From positions 1 through 5,732 of the forward strand of contig JAZNFW010000082.1 of the NCBI GenBank assembly GCA_045576175.1: a DNA stretch of 5,732 nt, in the 5' to 3' direction. Each line of letters begins with the position of its first letter. The stretch's first letter is position 1. Position numbers and translations under genes: made by a program. Shown here in pieces: positions 1-5,285 of the stretch. Source of the DNA: RGIG8748 sp045576175 (GTDB lineage: Bacteria; Bacillota; Clostridia; UMGS1810). Under the pieces are notes generated by a model. That model did no database searches. It was not told the DNA's origin and saw only the letters and a list, made by a program, of their open reading frames with translations.

Positions 1-176
1 TAGGTCCGAACTGGTCTGCACCTAAGCTGTGTGAATGTGCACAGTGCGACGCAGATATTTATAAAACATATTCTTACTACATCGACAACGAAGATAATAG
101 ATTTTGCAGCGAAGAATGTGCAATAGAATTTCACGGAATTAAAGAAACTGATTACGAAAGCGAGAGACCGGATTAA
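1..176 (+). CDS. Small zinc-binding phage protein, C-terminal part (5' end outside window)
   Basis: Frame 3 is open from the window edge to the TAA at 174-176 and gives 57 residues with no in-frame ATG, GTG or TTG, so the start lies upstream. The visible part has a CxxC pair (CAQC, visible residues 12-15) followed about 20 residues later by FCSEEC. This C-x2-C...C-x3-C spacing is typical of small treble-clef or TRASH-like zinc folds. The segment between them is rich in Tyr and Asp (YSYYIDNEDN), as in many small zinc proteins found near recT in Firmicute phages. The tail is charged and acidic. Function is unknown; a role as a DNA- or protein-binding accessory is only an inference from the fold. 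Coding status is supported by the paired cysteines and by a stop placed just before the recT ribosome binding site; the gene name and full length cannot be given. Confidence 0.68.
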   Translation, partial: GPNWSAPKLCECAQCDADIYKTYSYYIDNEDNRFCSEECAIEFHGIKETDYESERPD

Positions 177-235
177 CCATAGGGTGTAAGAAGGAACAGA
201 AAAAATTAAATTATAAAATAACGGAGGAATAAAAA
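177..235 (+). promoter_or_regulatory. Leader of recT with strong Shine-Dalgarno
   Basis: This 59-bp gap is the longest non-coding stretch in the window. It is A-rich and holds a strong GGAGG at 223-227, 8 bases before the recT ATG at 236. A TATAAA at 212-217 resembles a -10 element but has no credible -35 about 17 bases upstream, so I do not call a promoter. No hairpin followed by a T-run is seen, so transcription probably continues from the upstream gene. Confidence 0.6.
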
Positions 236-1063
236 ATGAGTAATGAAGTAGTAGCACAGAAACCTAAATTTTCAGTAATGGTAAATACCAATGCATTTCA
301 GAATTCCATTAGGAACACACTTAATGACCCCGAGAGAGCAAGGAGATTTACAGCAGCTATTGTGTCAGCCGTATCTAATAACCCTGCACTTGAGGAATGT
401 GATGCAGGTACGATAGTAACAGCGGCTTTACTGGGAGAAAGTCTCAATCTTTCTCCTTCGCCGCAGCTTGGACAGTATTATCTCGTTCCGTTTAATGACA
501 ATAAAAACAATCGAAAGGTTGCTCAATTTCAGTTGGGGTACAAAGGATACATACAACTTGCAATTCGTTCGGGACAGTACAAAAAATTGAATGTACTTGC
601 CATTAAAGAAGGCGAACTCATAAAGTATGACCCTCTTAATGAAGAAATTGAGGTTAATCTCATCGAAGACGACAACGCACGAGAACTTGCACCAACAGTG
701 GGATACTACGCAATGTTTGAGTATACAAATGGCTTTAGAAAGTCTCTTTATTGGAGTAAAGCCAAGATGGAAAAGCACGCACTTAAATACTCAATGGGAT
801 ATAAGGCGAAAAAGGGATACACTTTCTGGGAAAAGGATTTTGACGGCATGGCGTACAAGACAATGCTCCGTCAGTTGATATCCAAGTGGGGCATTATGTC
901 GATAGAAATGCAGGAAGTATTTACAAAGGACATGGCAGTTCTCGGCGATGATGGCTCCGTTAATTATCTTGACAACGATGAGGAAAATGAAATAATCGGA
1001 CAAGCAGATATTCACCCGAATAGCGAAGACACAACGGAAACGGTACAGAAAGATGCATTATGA
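236..1063 (+). CDS. recT: RecT-family single-strand annealing protein
   Basis: A 275-residue protein of normal length for phage RecT. RecT coats single-stranded DNA and promotes annealing and strand invasion during phage recombination, usually working with a 5'-3' exonuclease. The family core is clear: a helical N-terminal part with LNDPERARRF (29-38), TAALLGESLNLSPSPQLGQ (62-80), the LGYKGYIQLAIRSGQYK block (100-116), then FWEKDFDGMAYKTMLRQLISKWG (197-219), where conserved hydrophobic and basic positions of the family fall. Residues from about 238 to the end form an acidic, probably disordered tail (DNDEENE), as expected for RecT proteins that contact SSB or other partners through the C-terminus. 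The ATG at 236 has an ideal GGAGG 8 bases upstream. The gene overlaps the next gene by 11 bp, pointing to translational coupling. No truncation is seen. Confidence 0.95.
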   Translation: MSNEVVAQKPKFSVMVNTNAFQNSIRNTLNDPERARRFTAAIVSAVSNNPALEECDAGTIVTAALLGESLNLSPSPQLGQYYLVPFNDNKNNRKVAQFQLGYKGYIQLAIRSGQYKKLNVLAIKEGELIKYDPLNEEIEVNLIEDDNARELAPTVGYYAMFEYTNGFRKSLYWSKAKMEKHALKYSMGYKAKKGYTFWEKDFDGMAYKTMLRQLISKWGIMSIEMQEVFTKDMAVLGDDGSVNYLDNDEENEIIGQADIHPNSEDTTETVQKDAL

Positions 1064-1688
1064 TATCATTTCTTCCGGTTCTAAGGGAAACGCGGTTTTG
1101 CTGTGTGAGAAGATTCTTATTGACTGCGGTGTGAGCTATAAAAAGCTTGCACCGTATGTGCCCAAAATCAAACTGGTATTCATAACTCATGAGCACGGAG
1201 ACCATCTTAATAAGCGGACAATTAAGAGACTTGCTTCCGAGAAGCCTTCGGTTAGGTGGGCTTGCGGTGAATGGATTACAGACAAGCTTATGGAGTGTGG
1301 GGTAGCCTTCGAGCAAATAGATGTGGTAAATATTCCAAAAAATTACGATTACGGCTCTTTTATGGTTGCCCCAGTCAAGTTATATCATGATGTTAAATGT
1401 TTCGGATTGAGGATATTTGAGGGCGAAGAAAAGGCAATATTTATTACCGATACCGCAACAGTTGAGGGAATTGAAGCGAAAAACTACGATTTATACTTTG
1501 TAGAGGCAAATTACACCGAAGCAGATCTAAGGCGTAGGATTGCAGAAAAAGAAGCTCGTGGAGAATTTGTATATGAATACAGAGTGCCATATACACATCT
1601 TTCAAAGGAGCAGGCAGATGATTTTATATACTCTAATATCGGAAAAAACGGTCAGTATATATATTTACACGAACACGAGGATAGATAA
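1053..1688 (+). CDS. MBL-fold metallo-hydrolase, YycJ-like, possible DNA exonuclease
   Basis: A 211-residue metallo-beta-lactamase-fold protein. The metal-binding signature is THEHGDH (H46, H48, D50, H51), with further ligands likely at H112 (LYHDVKCFG) and D133 (FITDT) and a C-terminal His at 206. The order ISSGSKGN (6-13), VxFITHEHGDH, YHD, FITDT, VEAN (150-153) and THLS (181-184) follows YycJ/WalJ-type proteins, some of which are reported as 5'-3' DNA exonucleases. It is shorter than chromosomal YycJ (about 260 residues), mainly at the C-terminus, where the chain ends soon after the last His. The ATG at 1053 overlaps recT by 11 bp; there is no strong ribosome site, so translation probably depends on ribosomes finishing recT. 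The start is supported because the first strand (MHYDIISSGSKGN) begins where family members begin. The nuclease role is inference from family and position; another hydrolytic activity remains possible. Confidence 0.88.
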   Translation: MHYDIISSGSKGNAVLLCEKILIDCGVSYKKLAPYVPKIKLVFITHEHGDHLNKRTIKRLASEKPSVRWACGEWITDKLMECGVAFEQIDVVNIPKNYDYGSFMVAPVKLYHDVKCFGLRIFEGEEKAIFITDTATVEGIEAKNYDLYFVEANYTEADLRRRIAEKEARGEFVYEYRVPYTHLSKEQADDFIYSNIGKNGQYIYLHEHEDR

Positions 1689-1711
1689 AGTTTCGATAAT
1701 GTTGTGATGAA

Positions 1712-1717
1712 GGGAGG
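1712..1717 (+). promoter_or_regulatory. Ribosome binding site that fixes the HNH gene start
   Basis: GGGAGG lies 7 bases before the ATG at 1725. The alternative starts GTG 1704 and ATG 1707 lie upstream of the site, and ATG 1719 is only one base after it, so 1725 is the best start. Confidence 0.8.
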
Positions 1718-1724
1718 TATGGTT

Positions 1725-2363
1725 ATGACCGAAGCTGTAGGAAGCATACACAAAGTAAAAGATAATATGGCAATAATTCTGGCGCAGGTTGACCCGTACC
1801 TTATCGAACGGCAGAGCATTACAAAGTGCTTGGTTAAGTATGATGACGGACGGCACATAACGGCGCATCAGAGGAAGAAAGCCTATGCGATTATCGGAGA
1901 TATTGCAGAATATACAGGAAATGTTCCCGAGTATGAAAAGGAACTGCAAAAGTGGTTCTATATGGAAAGATACGGTGCAGAGAACTTTAGTCTTTCTGAT
2001 TGCTCCGTGAGTACGGCTAGAGATTTCATATCGTATCTCATAGACTTTTGTTTTGAGAACAATATAGGTACAAGAGATACCTTACTTAATAGCACAGATG
2101 ACATAAGCAGATATCTGTATTCCTGCCTTGCAAATCGAAAATGTGCGGTGTGCAACAGGAAAGCAGAGATACATCATTGTGAAGGCTCAAGGGTAGGTAT
2201 GGGATTTAACCGCCGTAAAATCAACAATATAGGGCGTTATGCTATTGCCTTGTGCCGGAAGTGTCATAACACGGCCCACAATGATGAAAAGGGCTTTTTT
2301 GATAAATACCACATATACGGAATAAAGCTCGATAAGTATTTGGTAGATAAACTCGGGCTGTAA
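1725..2363 (+). CDS. Putative HNH nuclease with N-terminal NinB-like domain (HNHc_6-type phage protein)
   Basis: A 212-residue protein. The C-terminal third is an HNH/zinc domain: CxxC at 140-143 (CAVC), EIHH at 148-151, the RVGMGxNRRKINN segment (156-168), then LCRKCHNTAH (176-185), whose C177, C180 and H181-N182-x2-H185 complete a zinc-braced HNH site. The N-terminal part (about 1-135) contains ITAHQRKKAYAIIGDIAEYTG (45-65) and FSLSDCSVSTARDFISYLIDFC (88-109), typical of the phage 'putative HNHc nuclease' family found beside recT. In my reading this part also resembles lambda NinB (Orf), a recombination mediator; that is inference. The likely role is cutting or processing recombination or replication intermediates of phage DNA. 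It lies 36 bp after the MBL gene and 15 bp before the HTH gene. The ATG at 1725 is chosen for its well-spaced GGGAGG. The key Cys and His residues are all present, so the nuclease is probably active. Confidence 0.87.
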   Translation: MTEAVGSIHKVKDNMAIILAQVDPYLIERQSITKCLVKYDDGRHITAHQRKKAYAIIGDIAEYTGNVPEYEKELQKWFYMERYGAENFSLSDCSVSTARDFISYLIDFCFENNIGTRDTLLNSTDDISRYLYSCLANRKCAVCNRKAEIHHCEGSRVGMGFNRRKINNIGRYAIALCRKCHNTAHNDEKGFFDKYHIYGIKLDKYLVDKLGL

Positions 2364-2378
2364 GACGGAGGGAAAAGT

Positions 2379-2633
2379 ATGGAAAAGTTAAGTCAATGCG
2401 AAATGATTATTAAGTACATAAGGGAATTTGGCAGTATAACGACTTTGCAGGCATTCAGAGACCTTGGATGCACAAGGCTTGCAAGCAGGATAAACGACCT
2501 TAAGAATCAAGGCTACCGATTCCGAGATAAGTATGTAACGAGTAAGAACAGATACGGGGTTAAGGTGAGCTATAAAAAATACTACTTGGAGGGAGACAAT
2601 GGAACCGTGGATAAAACTATACCGGAAGTTTAG
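2379..2633 (+). CDS. Small winged-helix (HTH) DNA-binding phage protein
   Basis: An 84-residue protein with a predicted winged helix at about residues 6-58. SQCEMIIKYIREFGSITTLQAF (5-26) gives helices 1 and 2, DLGCTRLASRINDLKNQGY (28-46) gives the turn and recognition helix, and FRDKYVTSKNRYGVKVSYKKYYL (48-70) gives a basic beta-wing. This matches the small helix-turn-helix proteins common in Firmicute phage early operons; their role is not established, with a local regulator or replication accessory both possible. The start ATG has GGAGGG at 2367-2372, 6 bases upstream. The last 35 bp overlap the start of the DnaD-type gene, whose ribosome site lies inside this reading frame, so the two are likely translated in a coupled manner. 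No effector domain is present; the tail after residue 70 is short and polar. Confidence 0.85.
   Translation: MEKLSQCEMIIKYIREFGSITTLQAFRDLGCTRLASRINDLKNQGYRFRDKYVTSKNRYGVKVSYKKYYLEGDNGTVDKTIPEV
2588..2593 (+). promoter_or_regulatory. Ribosome binding site of the initiator gene, inside the HTH coding region
   Basis: GGAGGG lies 5 bases before the ATG at 2599 and within codons of the upstream HTH gene. It supports 2599 as the initiator start despite the 35-bp overlap. Confidence 0.8.
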
Positions 2634-3525
2634 AGAGTGGGAATGGTACGGTGATGTTGTTGTAATGGCGGTGTTTATTCACCTTCTCTTAAGTGCAAAT
2701 TGGAAGCCAATAAAATGGCATGGGATTACGCTAGATATTGGTGAAGTGGTCATAGGAAGAAGGAAACTTGCCGAAAAATTAAAAATTTCGGAGCAACAAG
2801 TAAGAACTGCGCTCGATAAACTTGAAAGCACACAAGTTATCAACCGCAAGATAACCAACAAATATACTGTCGTGAAGGTGCTTAACTACTGCAATTACCA
2901 AGGAGAGCATGAGAGCAACCAACAAACAACCAGCAAATCAACCAACAGAGCAACCAACAAAAAAGGGGAAGAAAACCCGCTTGTTCTCTCTGTTTGTAAG
3001 CGGTGTGATGTAGGCAATCAACCAACAGAGCAACCAACAAACAGTCATAAAATCAACCAACAAATAACCACAGATAAAGAAATAAAGAATAATAGAAATA
3101 TAAATATAGAAGTAGAAGAAGACGCGCGCGTGCGCGTACGCGAGGAGATTGCAAAAGTCATAAATCTCTATGAGCAAAATATAGGAGTGCCGTCTCCTAT
3201 AACAAGAGATGTGCTTGCAGACCTTCTTAGCTCACACAGTGCCGATCTGGTGGAGCTTGCCATAACAGAAGCTGCGAAAGCAAATGCTCATAGTGTCAAC
3301 TACATAGAAGCTATATTTCGCAAGTGGGATTCTTTGGGTGTAACAACAGTAAGTGCTGCCATGCACGCTATTGCAGAGCATAAGAGTAATGCAAATGCAC
3401 CCAAGGTTGTCAAGAGGGCAGCAGGTGCTACCCAACAGAAGAAAAACTTTTTCCAAGATTATGATGAAAATTTAAGCGACTTTGAGGTGGAACTTATGAA
3501 AAAGAGAGTAGGTGTGAGCCAATGA
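2599..3525 (+). CDS. DnaD-domain phage replication initiator (replisome organiser)
   Basis: A 308-residue protein with three parts. Residues 1-100 are the phage replication-protein winged helix, opening with WIKLYRKFREWEWYGD (4-19) and continuing through HLLLSANWKPIKWHGI (28-43), GRRKLAEKLKISEQQVRTALDKLES (53-77) and VVKVLNYCNYQ (91-101). Residues about 102-178 are a low-complexity linker rich in Asn, Gln, Thr and Lys. Residues about 184-252 form a DnaD/DnaB_2 domain with VINLYEQNIG (187-196), ELAITEAAKAN (219-229) and YIEAIFRKWDSLGVTT (235-250), the family's YIxxIxxxWxxxGxxT motif. Such proteins bind the phage origin through the N-terminal domain and recruit the helicase machinery through the DnaD part. 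The linker DNA carries iteron-like repeats, an A/T-rich block and an alternating GC tract (separate entries), which suggests that the origin lies inside this gene. The stop overlaps the methyltransferase start as ATGA. No helicase loader follows directly, unlike in many related phages. Confidence 0.93.
   Translation: MEPWIKLYRKFREWEWYGDVVVMAVFIHLLLSANWKPIKWHGITLDIGEVVIGRRKLAEKLKISEQQVRTALDKLESTQVINRKITNKYTVVKVLNYCNYQGEHESNQQTTSKSTNRATNKKGEENPLVLSVCKRCDVGNQPTEQPTNSHKINQQITTDKEIKNNRNINIEVEEDARVRVREEIAKVINLYEQNIGVPSPITRDVLADLLSSHSADLVELAITEAAKANAHSVNYIEAIFRKWDSLGVTTVSAAMHAIAEHKSNANAPKVVKRAAGATQQKKNFFQDYDENLSDFEVELMKKRVGVSQ
2916..2961. repeat. Iteron cluster 1: four 11-bp direct repeats
   Basis: Copies begin at 2916 (CAACCAACAAA), 2927 (CAACCAGCAAA), 2939 (CAACCAACAGA) and 2951 (CAACCAACAAA), at steps of 11, 12 and 12 bp, or about one helical turn. 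The first copy starts at codon position 3 and the other three at codon position 2, so the protein reading differs (NQQ in the first, STNR and ATNK later). This points to selection on DNA rather than on the peptide. Confidence 0.85.
2977..3003. repeat. Short inverted repeat between the iteron clusters
   Basis: CCGCTT at 2977-2982 and AAGCGG at 2998-3003 can form a 6-bp stem with a 15-base loop in the spacer between the two iteron clusters. It may be a structural or protein-binding element, but a stem this short can arise by chance. Confidence 0.35.
3019..3064. repeat. Iteron cluster 2: three 11-bp direct repeats
   Basis: Copies begin at 3019 (CAACCAACAGA), 3031 (CAACCAACAAA) and 3054 (CAACCAACAAA), at steps of 12 and 23 bp, so a missing copy would fit between the last two. 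A 26-bp exact repeat links the clusters: 2936-2961 equals 3016-3041, offset by 80 bp, which is not a multiple of three. The same DNA is therefore read in a different codon phase here (QPTEQPTN). Confidence 0.85.
3065..3120. other. A/T-rich block, candidate DNA unwinding element
   Basis: About 80% A+T over 56 bp directly after the last iteron, with almost all A residues on the + strand and only short G interruptions. It encodes a Lys/Asn/Ile/Glu-rich stretch of the linker. Its position next to the iterons is that of the melting region in iteron origins. Confidence 0.6.
3122..3142. other. Alternating purine-pyrimidine GC tract with palindrome, possible Z-DNA former
   Basis: All 21 bases alternate purine and pyrimidine, almost all as CG or GC steps, in an otherwise A/T-rich gene. 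The right end, 3133-3142, is the perfect palindrome CGCGTACGCG. It encodes DARVRVR in the initiator linker. Such sequences can adopt Z-form under negative supercoiling; that is known chemistry, not shown here. Confidence 0.6.
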
Positions 3526-5285
3526 TTAACATAACAACAGGGCAAACGAATTTTTTGGATGAGATTATAGTGGATAATTTTGCCGGAGGAGGCGGAGCTT
3601 CCACCGGAATAGAACTTGCTACCGGCAGAATAGTAGATATAGCTATTAATCATGACCCTGATGCTGTACTTATGCACAAGACTAACCATCCATATACAAA
3701 ACACTATTGTGAAAGTGTGTGGGAGGTAAATCCCGTAGAAATATGTCAAGGCAGACCAGTAGGGCTTATGTGGCTTAGTCCTGATTGTAAACATTTTTCG
3801 AGAGCCAAAGGCGGTAAGCCTGTAAGCAAGAATGTGAGAGGACTTGCCTGGATAGCTGTGAGGTGGGCTGCAACAGTAAAGCCAAGAGTTATAATTCTCG
3901 AAAATGTGCCAGAGTTTGTCACTTGGGGACCTCTTGATAAGAAAAATCGTCCCGATGAGAAGCAAAAAGGTAGAACATTCAACAGCTTTGTCAATGCATT
4001 AAAAAGACACGGTTATGATGTGGATTGGAGAGAAATAAGGTGCTGTGACTTGGGAGCACCTACGATTCGCAAAAGATTTGTTCTTGTAGCAAGATGTGAC
4101 GGAAGACCGATTGTGTTTCCAAAGGCTACACATGGCGAAGGGCTTAAACCATACAGGACAGCTGCAGAGTGTATTGATTGGAGTATTCCATGTAAGAGCA
4201 TTTTTGAACGCAAGAAACCTCTTGTAGAAAACACGCTCAGAAGAATCGCAAGAGGTCTTGATAAATTTACCATTAAGTCGGATAAGCCTTTTATAGTGAC
4301 GTGTAATCACGGTGGTGAAGGCTTCAGAGGACAGGATTTGGCGAAACCCATAAACACTATAACACAAAAATGCACGGACGGTGTGGTTGTGCCATATCTT
4401 GGCTCGTTCAAATTCAATAATGAACCATCTGATGTAAGTAATCCGCTACATACAGTTACTACCGTAAACAGCCATGCAGTGATAGCTCCACATATATCAA
4501 AATACTTTGGTGGTATTGTCGGTGCAGATATTGAAACACCATTACCAACAGTAACAGCGGTAGACCACAACGCATTGGTGGGAGCTTCGCTTATTCAATA
4601 TCATTCAGAAACATCGGATAAAGAGGTAAGGGGGCAGGCTCTTGATACACCGCTTATGACGGTTGATATGTCTCCAAGATACGCACTTACAACAGCAAAT
4701 ATTGTGAGATATTATGGTGGAGCTGACCAGCATAATTCTGTTGAAACACCACTGCCAACGGTTACAACAATGGAGAGGCATGGGCTTATAGAAAGTCATC
4801 TTTGCGTGTTCCAAAACAATATGGACTGCAAGCCAATGGAAGAACCAGTACCGGCAATAACTTCAAGAGAAAAACTTGCGGTTATAAAAACCAAGATTAT
4901 AAAGTATAGCGGAGAACAAAATTTACATCACTGGCCAGAGGTAAGGGACTTACTCAACAAATACTGCGGATACAATCTTGCAGACAATGAACTGCTTTTA
5001 CTTGTGATAAATAGTGATTATTGCTTTATAGCAGATATCGGCATGAGAATGCTTGAACCCAGGGAACTTTATAATGCACACGGATTCCCGGAAGATTACA
5101 TAATTGAAGTCGATTACAAGGGGAATGTGTATCCAAGGAGCAAACAGGTAGCAAGATGCGGCAATTCGGTACCGCCTCCGCTTGCAGAGGCTATGGTAAG
5201 GGCAAACCTTCCAGAGTGGTGCGATATGAAAATCATAAATATGGCACAGTTACAAAGAAAAGTTGCTTACGGAGGTGTGAAATGA
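3522..5285 (+). CDS. DNA (cytosine-5-)-methyltransferase with repeat-built target-recognition region
   Basis: A 587-residue C5 cytosine methyltransferase that transfers methyl from S-adenosylmethionine to cytosine in DNA. Motif I is DNFAGGGGASTGIE (18-31, SAM binding). Motif IV is SPDCKHFS (86-93) with catalytic C89; Asp replaces the second Pro of the usual PPC. Motif VI is ENVP (127-130), motif VIII is TIRKRF (181-186), and motifs IX-X lie at RMLEPRELYNAHGFP (509-523) and GNSVPPPLAEAM (547-558). All catalytic parts are present, so the enzyme is probably active. Between motifs VIII and IX lies a region of about 190 residues made of six tandem repeats (separate entry), making the protein longer than the roughly 330-420 residues of many C5 enzymes. 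It is joined by ATGA to genes on both sides. No restriction endonuclease is visible, so it looks like an orphan phage methyltransferase, probably protecting phage DNA or marking it; target sequence unknown. Confidence 0.93.
   Translation: MINITTGQTNFLDEIIVDNFAGGGGASTGIELATGRIVDIAINHDPDAVLMHKTNHPYTKHYCESVWEVNPVEICQGRPVGLMWLSPDCKHFSRAKGGKPVSKNVRGLAWIAVRWAATVKPRVIILENVPEFVTWGPLDKKNRPDEKQKGRTFNSFVNALKRHGYDVDWREIRCCDLGAPTIRKRFVLVARCDGRPIVFPKATHGEGLKPYRTAAECIDWSIPCKSIFERKKPLVENTLRRIARGLDKFTIKSDKPFIVTCNHGGEGFRGQDLAKPINTITQKCTDGVVVPYLGSFKFNNEPSDVSNPLHTVTTVNSHAVIAPHISKYFGGIVGADIETPLPTVTAVDHNALVGASLIQYHSETSDKEVRGQALDTPLMTVDMSPRYALTTANIVRYYGGADQHNSVETPLPTVTTMERHGLIESHLCVFQNNMDCKPMEEPVPAITSREKLAVIKTKIIKYSGEQNLHHWPEVRDLLNKYCGYNLADNELLLLVINSDYCFIADIGMRMLEPRELYNAHGFPEDYIIEVDYKGNVYPRSKQVARCGNSVPPPLAEAMVRANLPEWCDMKIINMAQLQRKVAYGGVK
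4344..4913 (+). repeat. Six tandem protein repeats in the methyltransferase target-recognition region
   Basis: The repeated core is PLPTVTxxxxHxLI or close variants, at residues 276 (PINTIT), 308 (PLHTVT), 340 (PLPTVT), 377 (PLMTVD), 410 (PLPTVT) and 442 (PVPAIT), at steps of 32, 32, 37, 33 and 32 residues. Most units also carry a Y-x-GG-like element about 13 residues before the core (SKYFGG 326-331, VRYYGG 395-400, IKYSGE 459-464 after the last). Comparing the units at 4531 and 4741, the encoded ETPLPTVT is identical while several third codon positions differ, so the protein repeat is old and under selection. Confidence 0.8.
5271..5275 (+). promoter_or_regulatory. Ribosome binding site of the zinc-ribbon gene, inside the methyltransferase end
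   Basis: GGAGG lies 6 bases before the ATG at 5282. This, plus the ATGA overlap, fixes the start at 5282 although the frame stays open further upstream to about 5156. Confidence 0.8.

Larger units (their letters stand above)
2916..3142. other. Candidate phage replication origin inside the initiator gene
   Basis: Three elements are in series: two iteron clusters (2916-2961 and 3019-3064), an A/T-rich block (about 3065-3120), and a 21-bp alternating purine-pyrimidine tract (3122-3142). The order iterons then A/T-rich unwinding region, inside the initiator gene, parallels lambda ori within gene O. The call rests on architecture only; no biochemical evidence exists in the sequence itself. Confidence 0.65.

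Noticed and set aside
205..220. Promoter -10 box upstream of recT
   Set aside because: TATAAA is present, but there is no matching -35 and the area is generally A/T-rich.
1689..1724. Terminator between the MBL and HNH genes
   Set aside because: The 36-bp gap has no stem-loop followed by a T-run.
1704..1727. GTG at 1704, ATG at 1707 or ATG at 1719 as start of the HNH gene
   Set aside because: The GGGAGG at 1712-1717 lies after the first two and only one base before the third; the ATG at 1725 has correct spacing.
2916..3064. CRISPR-like array
   Set aside because: Units are only 11 bp with almost no spacers, and they lie wholly inside an intact DnaD-type coding region.
2911..3075. Prion-like or functional Asn/Gln-rich protein repeat
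   Set aside because: The DNA repeats fall in three codon phases and give different peptides, so the DNA and not the peptide is what is repeated.
3459..3965. 168-residue antisense reading frame, and other minus-strand frames
   Set aside because: They lie opposite well-recognised plus-strand genes, have no ribosome sites and show no recognisable domains.
5156..5281. Longer N-terminus for the zinc-ribbon protein
   Set aside because: It would be read out of frame over the conserved methyltransferase motif X, with no ribosome site; ATG 5282 has GGAGG and an ATGA junction.
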